A stretch of 64,000 nucleotides of DNA from Heliocidaris erythrogramma (taxonomy: Eukaryota; Echinodermata; Echinoidea; Camarodonta; Echinometridae): assembly GCA_025617745.1 (NCBI GenBank), contig CM046853.1, positions 3,282,873-3,346,872 on the forward strand. Direction: 5' to 3'. A model generated the notes under the pieces. It saw only the letters and a list, made by a program, of their open reading frames with translations, was not told the DNA's origin and made no database searches. The position numbers and the translations under genes were made by a program. Below, in pieces: positions 1-12,546 of this stretch (within the stretch, counting starts at the first letter, position 1; the number at the start of each line of letters is the position of its first letter).

Positions 1-272
1 CGGCACCGTACCGGGCTGGGCCTGCCAGGCCTGCGGGCATACACGGTATACAGGTGGGTGGAATATTTTCCTTTACTTTTCGTACGTCACAGATCACGAT
101 GTCGCTTCGATGGGTTTTTTAGGGGCGGGGCTTATTACTCTGTAAATCAGCAAAAATGATTATGAAATACGACTGAATGCATAAAAATGTGTGTGATACA
201 TATTTTTTGGCACCTGATGACTCCTTCCTACGAAAAATGGGCAATTAATTTTTTATTTTAGTAACCCTTTAA
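1..272 (+). mobile_element. Right end of a TTAA-bounded repeat (partial)
   Basis: This stretch is a close copy of 19050-19340: the same GGGCTGGGCCTGCC start, the ATCACGATGTCGCTTCGATG core and the ending CCCTTTAA occur in both. The terminal TTAA lies at 269-272. Its left part is off the window. It belongs to the family whose fuller copy is 17683-19340. No coding potential is evident. Confidence 0.6.
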
Positions 273-322
273 GTATCCCAGATGATATGATATGATATGA
301 TATGATATTCATTCCTCTCCAG

Positions 323-1805
323 CAACCACTTTCAGCAACTAATTTTCTCTATGAACTGGACAAGAGGACACAGGAAGCAGTTATGGTAATTTCTTTAACC
401 CTTCTAATGCTACTTCCCTTAGAAATAGTTTTCAAATTATTTTTGAGATCCAAATTCTTATGTTGGTTTTTTTTTTTCATTATTAAAATTGAATTTTTAC
501 TATCATCTTTGTAATCATTGTAATCAAAATCCCCATATATCCCTCTTTATGTTAAAGAAAGGATGTTTATTTTACCTCATTCTTAATCTATCCTAGAACA
601 TTGGAGTTCTTAGATAAGATTTACCTCCTTTCATATTAACAGTTTAATTATGGAAAATGCTCGAAATATTACCAAGAGAGACATATAATGTCGACAAAAA
701 GGACCATGGAGTATGAATATGAGAGGCACTAACAAGAAGAGGTCTGGATTTATGCACAAATGACGAAGCAATGAGGTATAAAAGATTATATTGTCTCCTG
801 AAATGTTATCACTCATTGTGATAGTGTTTTTATTTAATTCCTTGTAAATTCAAACCATATTTGAAATTGATATTTCTATACACATACTCTGATTTCTTGA
901 ATGCAGTTGATACCTTTATCCTCAAAATTGAATTCCTTATTTGCAAATGGAGTACATCCTACAGCAAAGAGGGGATGTAGTTTCTACCTTGTTTACAGTT
1001 CTAATTTTGTATGGGTAGTAAGAAAGTGATTTTTTAATATATTGTTATATTTATTGAACAATGACAAGGTTGTCATATGCATATCATAAAATCCAGTTTA
1101 TTAATATTATTTTTGTTATGAATGTTCTGAATTTATATTTTCTGCCTTTTTCTGGATAGTGGAAAAAGGGTCTGAATACTTTGCTTGCCATTATTTTTCA
1201 TGTACAGACTCTGATTAATGCACAGAAGACCAGTATACCAGGGGATGATATTACAATACCAGGAGCCAAAGATAAAATATCCTTTTCTTAAATACATCCA
1301 TCAATAGAAGTGTGAATTCATTAAACTATCAATAGCTTTTCACTAAATTTTAACATTTTGCTTCTTTTATGAATTCTGCCATTCGTGCAATACCAATCAA
1401 TATATTTCAGATGCTGATTCATTTTCTATCCTTTTGTGACCTTGATTCTAAAGGAGGTGGTTTGTCATCATTTCAAAAAAGATCTTATTTAAAATGAACT
1501 TCTTTGTAAGAGGTTCTTGAAGAATAGATTTTCATTATCAACTCGCATAATGTCTTTTGTATATCAATGCTTGATATGTATGTTGTTCTTGTTGGTTTCT
1601 TGTCGAATTGTAGAGTATTCTGGGAGCATACCTTTTTGTATTGTCTTTAACCATGGTATACGTCCATCTAGCAAGGTCCATCAACAATGCTGAGTTGCAG
1701 AGGATAAGAAGGCAGTTCATCACCTACACCAAACTACATCCAATAGAAGATATCTCTTTGCTTGCAAACATGTTTGTTCAGTATATCAATAACAGTATTA
1801 AATGA
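323..1805 (+). CDS. C-terminal exons of an unidentified single-span membrane protein (5' part outside window)
   Basis: I do not recognise this protein. Two segments look like real exons. 323-385 is preceded by CTCTCCAG and followed by GTAATT; it reads 21 codons, QPLSATNFLYELDKRTQEAV then M. 1614-1805 is preceded by TTGTAG and reads 63 codons to a TGA; it starts SILGAYLFVLSLTMVYVHLA, a plausible transmembrane helix, followed by a basic tail (RSINNAELQRIRRQF) and an ending near QYINNSIK. Both are phase 0, so they can be joined directly. A third segment at 1208-1291, after TGTACAG, reads TLINAQKTSIPGDDITIPGA and then stops after KDKISFS. It has no clear donor, so it may be an alternative last exon or intronic. 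The layout suggests a tail-proximal membrane anchor with a short cytosolic or lumenal tail. That exons are present is fairly likely; the function is unknown. Confidence 0.5.
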
Positions 1806-2115
1806 CCATTGGATACCTGGACTGATCTGAACTTATATCCAAGGGACGTTCTTAGTAAGCTAAAAGCATGCTGTGTACTACTCGGAACTCCACCCTGGTT
1901 TCTTCTGCCATGTTGCTTGAGCCAAGTATGTGCGGTGTATCCTCAGGAAAGTGTTCTTTTCTCTTTTCATATCGCACTGTGACCTTCAGTGATATACAGG
2001 AAGAAGACACATTACAGTGATAATATCAACTTTAATACCTCCAAGATGCTCTTGGTTATCTGTGGAGTATTTATTGTAAAAATCATTTATTGTATCCGTT
2101 AGTTCCAGTTTGACC
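1806..2115. other. Probable 3' UTR/flank of the preceding gene, nothing else seen
   Basis: AT-rich sequence between the TGA at 1803 and the first TTAA element. I see no clear AATAAA signal close to the stop and no other feature. Confidence 0.35.
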
Positions 2116-3056
2116 TTAAAGTAGAACACTGATGATTTTAAATATTGGCTTAATACTTATTATTGCATAGATGGCATAAATTAAACAAGGTTATCCAAAT
2201 TTAAAGCTTGGAAACATTTGAATTAATGATTATTATCAATTATAAAACGGTAAAATACAGCCCCCGATATAGCAGCTGAAAAGCTCCTTGAACGCTGCTG
2301 AGATGTGTGACGACACAAGAGGGGCGAGCCCTGTCTAAGCAGACGATGTCCCATAACATTATACACATTTTTCAGTGCCTGTTTTGTCATCTCCTCTTCA
2401 CTTATTTCTCTTACTTGACTAGCGTCAGTCTTAATGTTAGTCTGTTGCCTCACTCTTAACTTCGTGTATGGTATTATTTTGATGAAAAATGCAGCGTTAA
2501 AAAAATAAAGGAATCAGTCACTTGTAAACAAAATAAGATGCCATTGTATTTTCAGCTGCTTGCACCGCGGCATGTTCGGCGTTTCAAGAGGGAACGAATA
2601 CCATCCAGCTATTATTCGCAGGGCTTTTCAAATTTGAAAATGGGGTTTATTTCATTGATCATTGACCCTTCTCCTGTGTATTTACAATCAAACGGTTTTA
2701 GTTATCAGAATCAGTTCACTTTCCCTTTTAGAATGGTGTGAAATAAGGTCATGTTTAAATGTACCAAACTCTTTATAATTTGATAAATAATTGCATTGCA
2801 ATTACGTTCATTCATTATAGGACGTCGTCTGCTTAAGCAGGATCGATCCCTCGTATGACGACATCAAAACATCGCTATATTTCTGGCGAATCCTCGGATA
2901 TTCCACATGCTGAGAAGAGCTTTTATTTATGTTGTTTTTATAATCATCATATACGCAGTTGACATAAAACTTATACGATTGCCATCTGTAAGCTTCCCAA
3001 TTTCTAGTGATACATTAATTGCCATATTTGTGATTTTCTTGAGTGTTTTACTTTAA
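2116..3056. mobile_element. TTAA-bounded non-autonomous DNA element, copy 1 (inverted relative to copy 2)
   Basis: TTAA occurs at both edges (2116-2119 and 3053-3056), with ends TTAAAGTAGAACACT and, read inward from the right, TTAAAGTAAAACACT. The whole element is a near-identical reverse complement of 7697-8623. Inside is a subterminal inverted motif: TGTGACGACAC...AAGCAGACGATGTCC near 2310-2350 and GGACGTCGTCTGCTTAAGCA...TGACGACATC near 2820-2870. Short reading frames inside (for example 2223-2453 and 2538-2741) match no family I recognise and are not intact in the partner copy, so I do not call them genes. A TTAA target duplication is characteristic of piggyBac-type insertion. Confidence 0.7.
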
Positions 3057-3218
3057 AGGGAATCTCATTTGTTTCACCTATAACATTTATGCTCAAAGCT
3101 TTAGATTTGATGATTTCCCTACTTTTTTCTACTAAAGATTCTCCATTACATACGTTTGGAGTCGCCTGATCATAGGGAATAAGCGCTTTGGTTGGTTACT
3201 TTGTAACTGGTAAGGTGC

Positions 3219-3434
3219 TATAGAGTACCGAAGTGTGACGTCATAGCGGCCCCATTGTCAAGGTTGCTAGTTCCAAACAATTTTGTGATCACACCAGCGC
3301 CAAATACTGAAATTGCCCTGCTTCAGCCCATCGCTTGAATGACTCCGCGGTGAACTTCATGCACAGGCTCTGTTGTTTGGAACCAGTATCCTGGACGACG
3401 AGCGAATAGGACGTCAACACTTCAATACTCTATA
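3219..3434. mobile_element. Small MITE with TATAGAGTA inverted ends
   Basis: The left end TATAGAGTACCGAAGTGT-GACGTC and the right end (reverse complement TATAGAGTATTGAAGTGTTGACGTC, with a gap) pair over about 25 bases. A second pair lies just inside (GTTCCAAACAA / TTGTTTGGAAC). Length is about 216 bases including TA at each edge, typical of a Tc1/mariner-like MITE. Confidence 0.6.
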
Positions 3435-4264
3435 CAAGAAACATCTATTATTATTATCAATATTATTTTTATGTGACTTTTGAAAATTGTCATAGCTACA
3501 AAGTTGCAGTACTGGTAACCATTTTCACTTTGTCACTTACCCAGGCCACAAATCCAATGAGCAAATGGGATAACATAATGATGGTACACAGTGTACCTCA
3601 ACCTTCATTGGCCTTGTTAGCCAATGATTGGTATTGATCATATTGAAAATATATAATTGGTACTCAAATGTACCTTGTAGATATCTGCAACCCAAGAAAC
3701 AACAGCTAAAAAGAGAACCCTAAAATTAAGTTGATTTGAACAACAGCACAATTACTAAAAAAAAACGGTCAGTTTTTAGTGCAAATTTGAGAAAAATCCA
3801 AGATTCAACAAGAAAGTTGTGAATTCATTGAAGTTTTGAAGATGGCTACCCAATATGTAATTTCCTTTGCAGGCTACTGCTGATTTGTTGAAGGCACAAT
3901 TATATAACTGGGCACAGGTGTAAGAAAATGTCTTTAATGGACAAACTGGAAATATAAGAACTTTTTAAGCACAAAACAAATGTACAATTGCTTGCAATAG
4001 GAAGCCCAAAATGTAAATGTTGAAATCTAGTGCACAAATATGTGTGTGGATGTGTAGGATTCTCATATATGACTTATATTCTGTGCTAAAATAATGTCAT
4101 TAAATTCATTTGAATTTTAAAAAAAATCAGTAACTGTCCACATGTTCTTATCTACAGGATGTACTGGAGGAAAAAATAGAGAACGAGATAAAAGTCAAAA
4201 CATGAGAGACAAGGAGAGAGGGAAAAAAGAAACAGAATAATTTCTTTTTTAATATACAGACAGA
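3435..4264. other. AT-rich stretch, nothing identified
   Basis: No open frame with exon-like borders, no repeat partner and no RNA gene seen. Confidence 0.3.
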
Positions 4265-5600
4265 AAAAGAGACGGACATGACTTGAGAATGACAAGACAC
4301 ATGTACAGAAGAGAGAAAGAGAGATGGACAGGACTTGAGAATGACAAGACACACAAGAGACACATGTAGAGAAGAGAGAAAGAAAGAGATGAAGAGAGAA
4401 AGAAAGAGATGGACAGGACTTGAGAATGACAAGAGACACATGTACAGGAGAGAGAAAGAAAGAGAGATGGACATGACTTGAGAATGACAAGACACACAAG
4501 AGACACATGTACAGAAGAGAGAAAGAAAGAGAGATGGACATGACTTGAGAATCACAAGAGACACATGTACAGAAGAGAGAAAGAGAGATGGACAGGACTT
4601 GAGAATGACAAGACACACAAGAGGCACATGTACAGAATAGAGAAAGAGAGATGGACATGACTTGAGAATGACAAGACACACAAGAGGCACATGTACAGAA
4701 GAGAGAAAGAGAGATGGACAGGACTTGAGAATGACTTGAGAATGACAAGAGACACATGTACAGAAGAGAGAAAGAGAGATGGACATGACTTGAGAATGAC
4801 AAGACACACAAGAGACACATGTACAGAAGAGAGAAAGAGGGATGGACAGGACTTGAGAATGACAAGACACACAAGAAACACATGTACAGAAGAGAGAAAG
4901 AAAGAGAGATGGACATGACTTGAGAATGACAAGACACACAAGAAACACATGTACAGAAGAGAGAAAGAAAGAGAGATGGACATGACTTGAGAATGACAAG
5001 ACACACAAGCGACACATGTACAGAAGAGAGAAAGAGGGATGGACAGGACTTGAGAATGACAAGACACACAAGAAACACATGTACAGAAGAGAGAAAGAAA
5101 GAGAGATGGACAGGACTTGAGAATGACAAGACACACAAGCGACACATGTACAGAAGAGAGAAAGAAAGAGAGATGGACAGGACTTGAGAATGACAAGACA
5201 CACATGTTCAGGAGAGAGAAAGAAAGAGAGATGGACATGACTTGAGAATGACAAGACACAAGAGACACATGTAGAGAAGAGAGAAAGAAAGAGATGGACA
5301 GGACTTGAGAATGACAAGAGACACATGTACAGGAGAGCGAAAGAAAGAGAGATGGACATGACTTGAGAATGACAAGACACACAAGAGACACGTGTACAGA
5401 AGAGAGATGAACAGGACTTGAGAATGACAAGACACACAAGAAACACATGTACAGAAGAGAGAAAGAAAGAGAGATGGACATGACTTGAGAATGACAAGAC
5501 ACACAAGCGACACATGTACAGAAGAGAGAAAGAAAGAGAGACCGACATGACTTGAGAATGACAAGACACTCGAGATACACATGTACAGAAGAGAGAAAGA
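4265..5600. repeat. Minisatellite, about 65-base unit, purine-rich plus strand
   Basis: About twenty head-to-tail copies of a unit containing ACATGTACAGAAGAGAGAAAG, AGATGGACATGACTTGAG and AATGACAAGACACACAAGAG. Units differ mainly by gain or loss of GAAA-type blocks and by GGACATGAC versus GGACAGGAC. Because the pyrimidine strand lacks stop triplets in this unit, all three minus-strand frames stay open for hundreds of codons (SLFLSLFCTCVSCVSCHSQV-like repeats). This is a by-product of composition and not evidence of a gene. The array lies between two inverted copies of a TTAA element. Confidence 0.85.
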
Positions 5601-5700
5601 AATAGACCAAATGAGAATAGTAGAGCATATGACAAGGAGATAGGAAGACAGACCAGACAAAGTGAATTAGATGGAATTGGCAGAATGGCTGGAGAGGAAA

Positions 5701-7562
5701 AACTAGATGATTCTTCGACCGCGCGCGGTCGGAATTTATGCCTCCGCCATCACCAAATTGGAAATGTATGGCATATGTATGTACACTCTAAAAAGGATTG
5801 GTCCAACAAAATTACAAATCTTTTCACTTAAAAGCCCTGGAGACAGAAAATTAATTTCATTTCTGAATCATTTCCATCCCGTACAAATAAAAAACTTACC
5901 ATTGATGACTTACAATCATCAAATACACCAAGGAAATATTATAGCAAATAGACCACTGTCCCCTTGAAATTTCTAAAATAGGTAGGCCTAGACTCCATAC
6001 ATCATAAACCATTTTCATGTATATAATGAACTTTGACCTTTAGACCCTAAAATCTAATCCGTTCATCGTCCCTCACATATGCATACATGGGCCAGGTAGG
6101 AAGCTGATCTGTCAAACAGTTCTGAAGTTATTGGGAGAACGAACCATTTTTATGTACATAATGACCTCTGTGACCTTCGACCTTTGACCTTGAGACCCCA
6201 CAATCTAATCAGTTCATCGTCCCTCCCATATGCATACAGGGGCCAAGTTACAAACTGATAAAAAACTAGAAATATTTGATAACGAGGCTAAAAACCAGTA
6301 ATTTCATGTAATTTTATGTAAATTGACCTCTGACCTCTGACCTTTGACCTACTTACCCCAAAATCTAATCAGTTCATCTTTCTATGGGGATACATACTGG
6401 TACCAAGTTTGAAGTTCTTACCTCAAACAGTTCTTCAGAAATCATGGTAACGGTGCTAAAAACCAAGAATTTCATGTAATTTCATGTAAATTGACCTCTG
6501 TGACCTTTGAACTTTGACCTACCTACCCCAAAATCTAATCAGTTCATTTTTCTATGGGGATACATACTGGTACCAAGTTTGAAGTTCTCACCTCAGATAG
6601 TTCTTGAGATATCGTGGTAACGGTGCTAAAAACCACTAATTCCATGTAATTTCAGGTAAATTGACCTCTGTGACCTCTGAACTTTGACCTACCTACCCCA
6701 AAATCTAATCAGTTCCTCTTTCTATGGGGATACATACTGGTACCAAGTTTGAAGTTCTCACCTCAAACAGTTCTTGAAATATCGCGGTAACGGTGCTAAA
6801 AACCAAGAATTTCATGTAATTTCATATAAATTGACCTCTGTGACCTCTGACCTTTGACCTACCTACCCCAAAATCTAATCAGTTCCTCTTTCTATGGGGA
6901 TACATACTGGTACCAAGTTTGAAGTTCTCACCTCAAACAGTTCTTGAGATATCGCGGTAACGGTGCTAACAACCAAGAATTTCATGTAATTTCATGTAAA
7001 TTGACCTCTGTGACCTCTGACCTTTGACCTCCTTACCCCAAAATCTAATCAGTTCATCTTTCTATGGGGATACATACTGGTACCAAGTTTGGAGTTCTCA
7101 CCTCAGATAGTTCTTGAGATATCGCGGTAACGGTGCTAAAAACCAGTAAATCCATGTAATTTCATGTAAATTGACCTCTGTGACCTCTGAACTTTGACCT
7201 ACCTACCCCAAAATCTAATCAGTTCCTCTCTCTATTGGGATACACACTGGTACCAAGTTTGAAGTTCTCACCTCAAACAGTTCTTGAGATATCGCGGTAA
7301 CGGTGCTAAAAACCAAGAATTCTTATGTAATTTCAGGTAAATTGACCTCTGTGACCTCTGACCTTTGACCTACTTACCCCAAAATCTAATCAGTTCATCT
7401 TCGTATGGGGATACATACTAGAACCAAGTTTGAGGTTCCTACCTCAAATGATTCTTCAGATATCGCGGTAACGAGAAGTGGGACGGACGCACGGACGGAC
7501 GGACGACAACCCGAAAACATAATGCCTCCGGCACCCACCTTCGGTGGGCGGAGGCATAAAAA
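5701..7562 (+). mobile_element. Family A element, long copy with about nine internal tandem repeats
   Basis: It starts AACTAGATGATTC, followed by the perfect palindrome CGACCGCGCGCGGTCG and the subterminal box TTATGCCTCCGCC. The core is a tandem array of about 171-base units (from about 5990), each with TTGACCTCTGTGACCTC, TGACCTTTGACCTAC, CCCCAAAATCTAATCAG, TACCAAGTTTGAAGTTC and GAGATATCGCGGTAACGGTG. It ends with a GGACGGACGGAC microsatellite, a terminal hairpin (TGCCTCCG gca CCCACC ttc GGTGGG CGGAGGCA) and TAAAAA. It is non-coding. The layout (5' box repeated in a 3' hairpin, tandem core, microsatellite) resembles Helentron-associated elements; that class assignment is inference. Confidence 0.7.
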
Positions 7563-7696
7563 GTCAAAATGAAAATAAGAGGAACACGGAGATATACAGT
7601 GAGTCCAAGAAAAAATGAAACGCTAAAATATGAGCTGTATGAATATAATTCTTTGTTTTTATGAAGAAATGTGCTTTCAAATGATACATTTTTGGC

Positions 7697-8623
7697 TTAA
7701 AGATCGCATTACAAGAAAATCACAAATATGGCAATTAATGTATCACTAGAAACTGGGAAGCTTACAGATGGCAATTGTATAAGTTTTATGTCAACTGCAC
7801 ATCTGATGATTATAAAAACAACATAAATAAAAGCTCTTCTTAGCATCTAGAATATCCGAGGATTCGCCAGAAATATAGCGATGTTTTGATGTCGTCACAC
7901 TAGGGATCGATCCTGCTTAAGCAGACGACGTCCTATAATGAATGAACGTAATTGCAATGCAATTATTTATCAAATTATAAAGAGTTTGGTATATTTAACA
8001 TGACCTTATTTCACACCATTCTAAAAGGGAAAGTGAAACTGATTCTGATAACTAAAACCGTTTGATTGTAAATACACAGAAGGGTCAATGATCAATGAAA
8101 TAAACCCCATTTTCAAATTGAAAAGCCCTCCGAATAATAGCATGGATGGTATTCGTTCCCTCTTGAAACGCCGAACATGCCCCGGTGCAAGCAGCTGAAA
8201 ATACAATGGCATCTTATTTTGTTTACAAGTGACTGATTCCTTTATTTTTTTAACGCTGCATTTTTCATCAAAATAATACCATACACAAAGTTAAGAGTGA
8301 GGCAACTGACTAACATTAAGACTGACGTTAGTCAAGTAAGAGAAATAAGTGAAGAGGAGATAACAAAACAGGCACTGAAAAATGTGTAAGATGTTATGGG
8401 ACATCGTCTGCTTAGACAGGACTGGCCCCTGGTCTGTCGTCACACATCTCAGCTGCTATATCGGGGGCTGTATTTTACCGTTTTATAATTGATAATAATC
8501 ATTACTTCATATGTTTCCAAGCATTGAATTTGGATAACCTTGTTTAATTTATGTCATATATGCAATAAAAAGTATTAAGCCAATATTTACTTTGATGGAA
8601 TTTTCTTGTAATGTGATCTTTAA
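7697..8623. mobile_element. TTAA-bounded non-autonomous DNA element, copy 2
   Basis: TTAA lies at both edges (7697-7700 and 8620-8623). The terminal inverted repeat is TTAAAGATCGCATTACAAGA on the left against TTAAAGATCACATTACAAGA on the right, one difference. The body is the reverse complement of 2116-3056 over nearly its full length, although the outermost bases differ between copies. With copy 1 it forms arms of about 0.9 kb facing each other across 4.6 kb of satellite and Family A DNA. Confidence 0.75.
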
Positions 8624-9742
8624 TCCTTACATTTTTCACAGAGCAACGTTGTTTTGAAAATGGCACGCAAAAATCCATTTGTGCCAAAGTTTGGGTAAAT
8701 CCGTAAAAACTTTTATTCGTATTACATGTGGACATGTTGTAACATACGCAAGGGAAATGTAAACTTAAAAAGATTTGATACACAAAATTCCCATGGTGTG
8801 ATGATATGCATTCACTCAGAAACATGTCCCAATCCCAATTTCCAGGGTCGGCAGGGGCATACACCCCTGGATTTTCCCATATCAATAAACTTCCATCAGG
8901 CAATGAAAACATGCCCCTTTTTTTATTTGAAAAGGTACCCATCCTGAGGTGGAAAATTGCATAATCTGATATTTTTCCTGCCAAATGTGCCCTTTATAAC
9001 CATTTGATGACAATGGAAGGTGCCCTTTACTTTATTTTCTCAGAAAATATCACTTTGCTCTCTGCTCTCTTCTTTAATAAAAAGGTGCAGTTCTGAATAA
9101 TGCAAAAATTGGTTTATGATTTAATTACAAAATAAGCCTTCCGTACCCCCACCATCGACAAAAAGTAAAAACAAATCTTTAGTTTATAATGAGGGAATAC
9201 TCCTTACCCTCTTTATGGAATATAGATAATTACAGTCATAGAGCACATTCTTTGTTTTAGGTTTTCGTTTTTTCTGGGACGCACTATATATTTACACTGA
9301 GAGCGTCTTGAAAAGATCCATTTTCAGGAGGCAATAAAACACTAGGCTCACAAATTGTTTCAAACATGTACAAGTATTATTCAGATCATGTCAGAAACGT
9401 TTTTCGTATGCACATATAAGACATTTTTGTAACCTTGCATACATACATACATATCAAAACAAAATACTAAAATAACAATAAATGTACACAAGTATCATAT
9501 CTTAAAATAAATTCTTGCAAAAGTTACAGACCTTTCCACTCTTTATGACTAAAAGTTTCTCAAAGTATTCTGAATAATGGTAAAATTTTAAAAAGGTGTC
9601 AAGACAAGATTCTCTGTCTTGCTAACATAAAAATATACCAGTAGCTTCCATCTTCATACATCCTCAAACACAACTTGTTCAAGTAGCTTTAATGCTTGAA
9701 GGGCAAGGTATGCTCTCCTTGCACACAAGTCAAAGACCTGTA
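8624..9742. other. No gene identified
   Basis: A minus-strand frame of 146 codons (8544-8984) overlaps the end of the TTAA element, has no recognisable domain and ends in transposon sequence, so I do not call it. The rest is AT-rich and featureless to my reading. Confidence 0.3.
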
Positions 9743-10481
9743 CAGTGGAAGCTCACTATAGTGAGGACCTTGGGAAAATTACCTTGTTTAGCAGGAATCT
9801 TGTTATAACTACATGTATTAGAGCTCTTTTAAACGAGTTTCCATTGTAACTTGTTTTCAATAGAAAAGATTGTCCCAATACAAATACAATTGTAAATTTC
9901 CAATGTTGTAACAACTATTTGCTTTTGAATAATCTGAAAGGGTAAATATGTCAACAAATCAGATTTCTACCTGTATCTTCAGAAAAGTACAATGAAGCAA
10001 GAAGTATAAATCAAGAGGACGTGCTCACATCTTGCTCACTTGTAAACTAATGTGAACAGATGTAATCTTTACAAATTTATAACATAAGAGGCACCCATTG
10101 CATTTCAATGCAGCTTCTTCCTACAAGTGCTGATACAGAGTTCTGAAATGTAAACTTACCTTCAACTTCACCATCACATAGAGGCTTAAAGTATGTCACA
10201 CTACTGGGCAACAAGATAGTTGTGACATGCAATGTGCATTAAAGCATCTACATCATGGCCTAAATAAAATGGTATTCATGGATTTAAAATTGGCAATTGT
10301 TTCAACTATTAAATACATGTACAATGGAAACTTGCTATATGAGATTCCTGATATAACAAGGTAAGTTTGCTTGTCCCAGGTCTCTAATTTTTTTTATTTT
10401 GTTTGTTTACTCTTATATAAGGAGATTCCTAATATAACTAGCTTATTTTCATGGTCCAAGGGTCCTTGTGAGTTTCCACTG
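9743..10481. mobile_element. Pogo/Tigger-like MITE with CAGTGGAA ends
   Basis: Left end CAGTGGAAGCTCAC after TA (9741-9742); right end AGTTTCCACTG before TA (10482-10483). Internal inverted copies of the same end (GAGTTTCCATTG near 9836; CAATGGAAACTTG near 10322) suggest a composite of two short foldback units. Repeated motifs CTATAGTGAGG, ATATAACAAGG and GACCTTGGG are typical of the subterminal parts. It has no coding capacity. The TA target and CAGT start fit Tc1/mariner-pogo elements. Confidence 0.55.
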
Positions 10482-12546
10482 TATCAAATGGCTATTCCTC
10501 AAAACTAGATGTATATTATACATGTATGGAAGGACCTATGTACAAATGAGGAAGACATACTAAAGGTTAACAACAAGAGGAACATGCCATTAATTTGAGA
10601 AAAACATTTTGAACAATTTTGTTGTAAAAGATTCTAAGTAATAAGCATTGCAGTCACAAAGCAGAACTACAAACAATTCTCATGGTTGGGAGAAGAAATT
10701 ACTTTTGTGAATGTAACATATATATCTCAATTTGCAAATTCATGGGTGAATAATAATAAGCTTCCCTAAAAAATAGTATGTGCTTTTACAATAGGAAGGA
10801 CATTAAAACTATGCCATAAAACTTACCACTATTACCTACAAACATTTTTTCTTCATCTTCTTCTTTTTGAATGAGACTTTGTTGCTTCATTATCTTGTTG
10901 GACATTTTTGACTGATTTTCCATCATACATGTATTTCTAAATGTTTTATAGTATCTCATGCCAAAAAAAAAAAATAGAGAAAAAAGAAGGAAAAAAAAGA
11001 TAAGTGAATAGTACTACCACGGAGCATTATAAGATAAAAAGATATATCTACGTATCATCTTAGTTGTAGATCATAGTTGTAATCAGAGTAACCTTTTACT
11101 TTTCACCATCACAATGATCACACCTACCTTACATGTTGTATTGACAGCGTTGCGTCAGAAGAGATGAGATCATTGGTTTCCAACTGGAGAAATAAGACCA
11201 AAACAAAAAACTTCAAAGCATACCTAATTTCTTTATGTCATGTACATTGCTTGAAGAACCATGGCAAGTACCAAATCATCTCAAATTTCCAGCTTTATTA
11301 CTCCCTAAAGTATCATGATTTCTCCAATCCCACGTATCAATTTAAAATAGAAGACTGTCAGAGGCAACATTCATGAGCAAGGCCATAATTTCAAAGCAAT
11401 GCCCATTACAAAGTAAAGCCTTCCCAAACTCAGTTCCACAAAGAAGCAAACAAAATTGCTTCACATAATTTCTTTGCCATAAGCCTTTAGGTGCATAGGG
11501 ATTCAAAAAACATTTATGACCCCATAAATGCAAAAATAATGAGAATATTTCCTCTTCTGCTGTTTGTTTGCATGTTCTACTTTTTTGTTACAGTTCTTCA
11601 TTACCTCCCCACATAAATATCTTCTTTGTAATCGATAATTTCTCCCCCCCCCCCCATATCTGTTCATCGGTTTAGGTTCATACTTGCCACCATTCCGAGC
11701 AAAGTACAATCACCTTACAAACTATACATGTATATATTGACATGCTTTACAGTATAATGTACAAGAGAGAATATCAACAAACAATGTATATTCCCCTGGG
11801 GTTTTTTTTCCAACCGATCTCATGCAACCTGACAGCTACCAGGCTACCCTACTAGTTACACCAATTTAACAGATGAACTAGTGTCCAAGCAGTTAGCCAA
11901 ATTAGTGATCACTCCCATCCCCCCTAAAAAAAAAGAATTCACTATCAATTAGGTATGATGTTGTTTCAGAGAATATACATGTAATGAAGAAGCTATATAC
12001 ATGGAAGGAGGAATGTTGGGTTAATGCCATCACTGATAGAACAAGAAGGGGAAAACATCACTTTTCTTGTCCTCACCGCTAAGCCTGTCAATGTAAACTA
12101 CAAGCACCTTCCTCTCATTTCATAAAATATCTTTTTAAAAATCTAATTATGTTGTCAAATATGATACGTAGAAAGGTCAAGAGTGACACACAGATCTTTT
12201 GAAGACAAATGCTAAGCCTCTTGCAAGAAAGATTCTAACCCATAGCAGAAGTAACCCCAAATATAATCTTATTTATTGTTCAGAATTTAAAAAAAGGTAT
12301 CGGACGTTGTTTCAGTGGTGGTACTTAATGATTGCCATCATCAACACAAGACTTAAATAGCCAGAAATACTCATTTGGTGTGACAGTGAAAGTTTTAAAA
12401 CAAACTATTGATTCTCAATGCTTCAATCTGGTTTTTTTATTATAATCTGATGTCATAGAGGCTTGCAAAATTAAAGCCATTTTCATTGAATTCCCCATTA
12501 TCATGTTCAAAAACATGCTTTACAGTATGAACTTCATAGGTAGAGG
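10482..12546. other. Gene-free AT-rich DNA
   Basis: Only homopolymer runs (C run near 11645, A runs near 10965) and weak frames without splice context are seen. It lies downstream of the PRPF3 3' end. Confidence 0.3.

Noticed and set aside
2223-2741. Two short frames inside the TTAA element as transposase
   Set aside because: No transposase motif, and the frames are not preserved in the inverted partner copy.
4148-5660. Minus-strand frames of 495, 358 and 349 codons and smaller plus-strand frames
   Set aside because: All lie in the 65-base minisatellite; the openness follows from its composition, with no start context, domain or splice support.
5990-7450. CRISPR-like regular repeat array
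   Set aside because: Units of about 171 bases with no repeat/spacer structure, in animal DNA; it is the tandem core of Family A.
8544-8984. 146-codon minus-strand frame
   Set aside because: It overlaps the end of a TTAA element, has no recognised domain and no partner exons.
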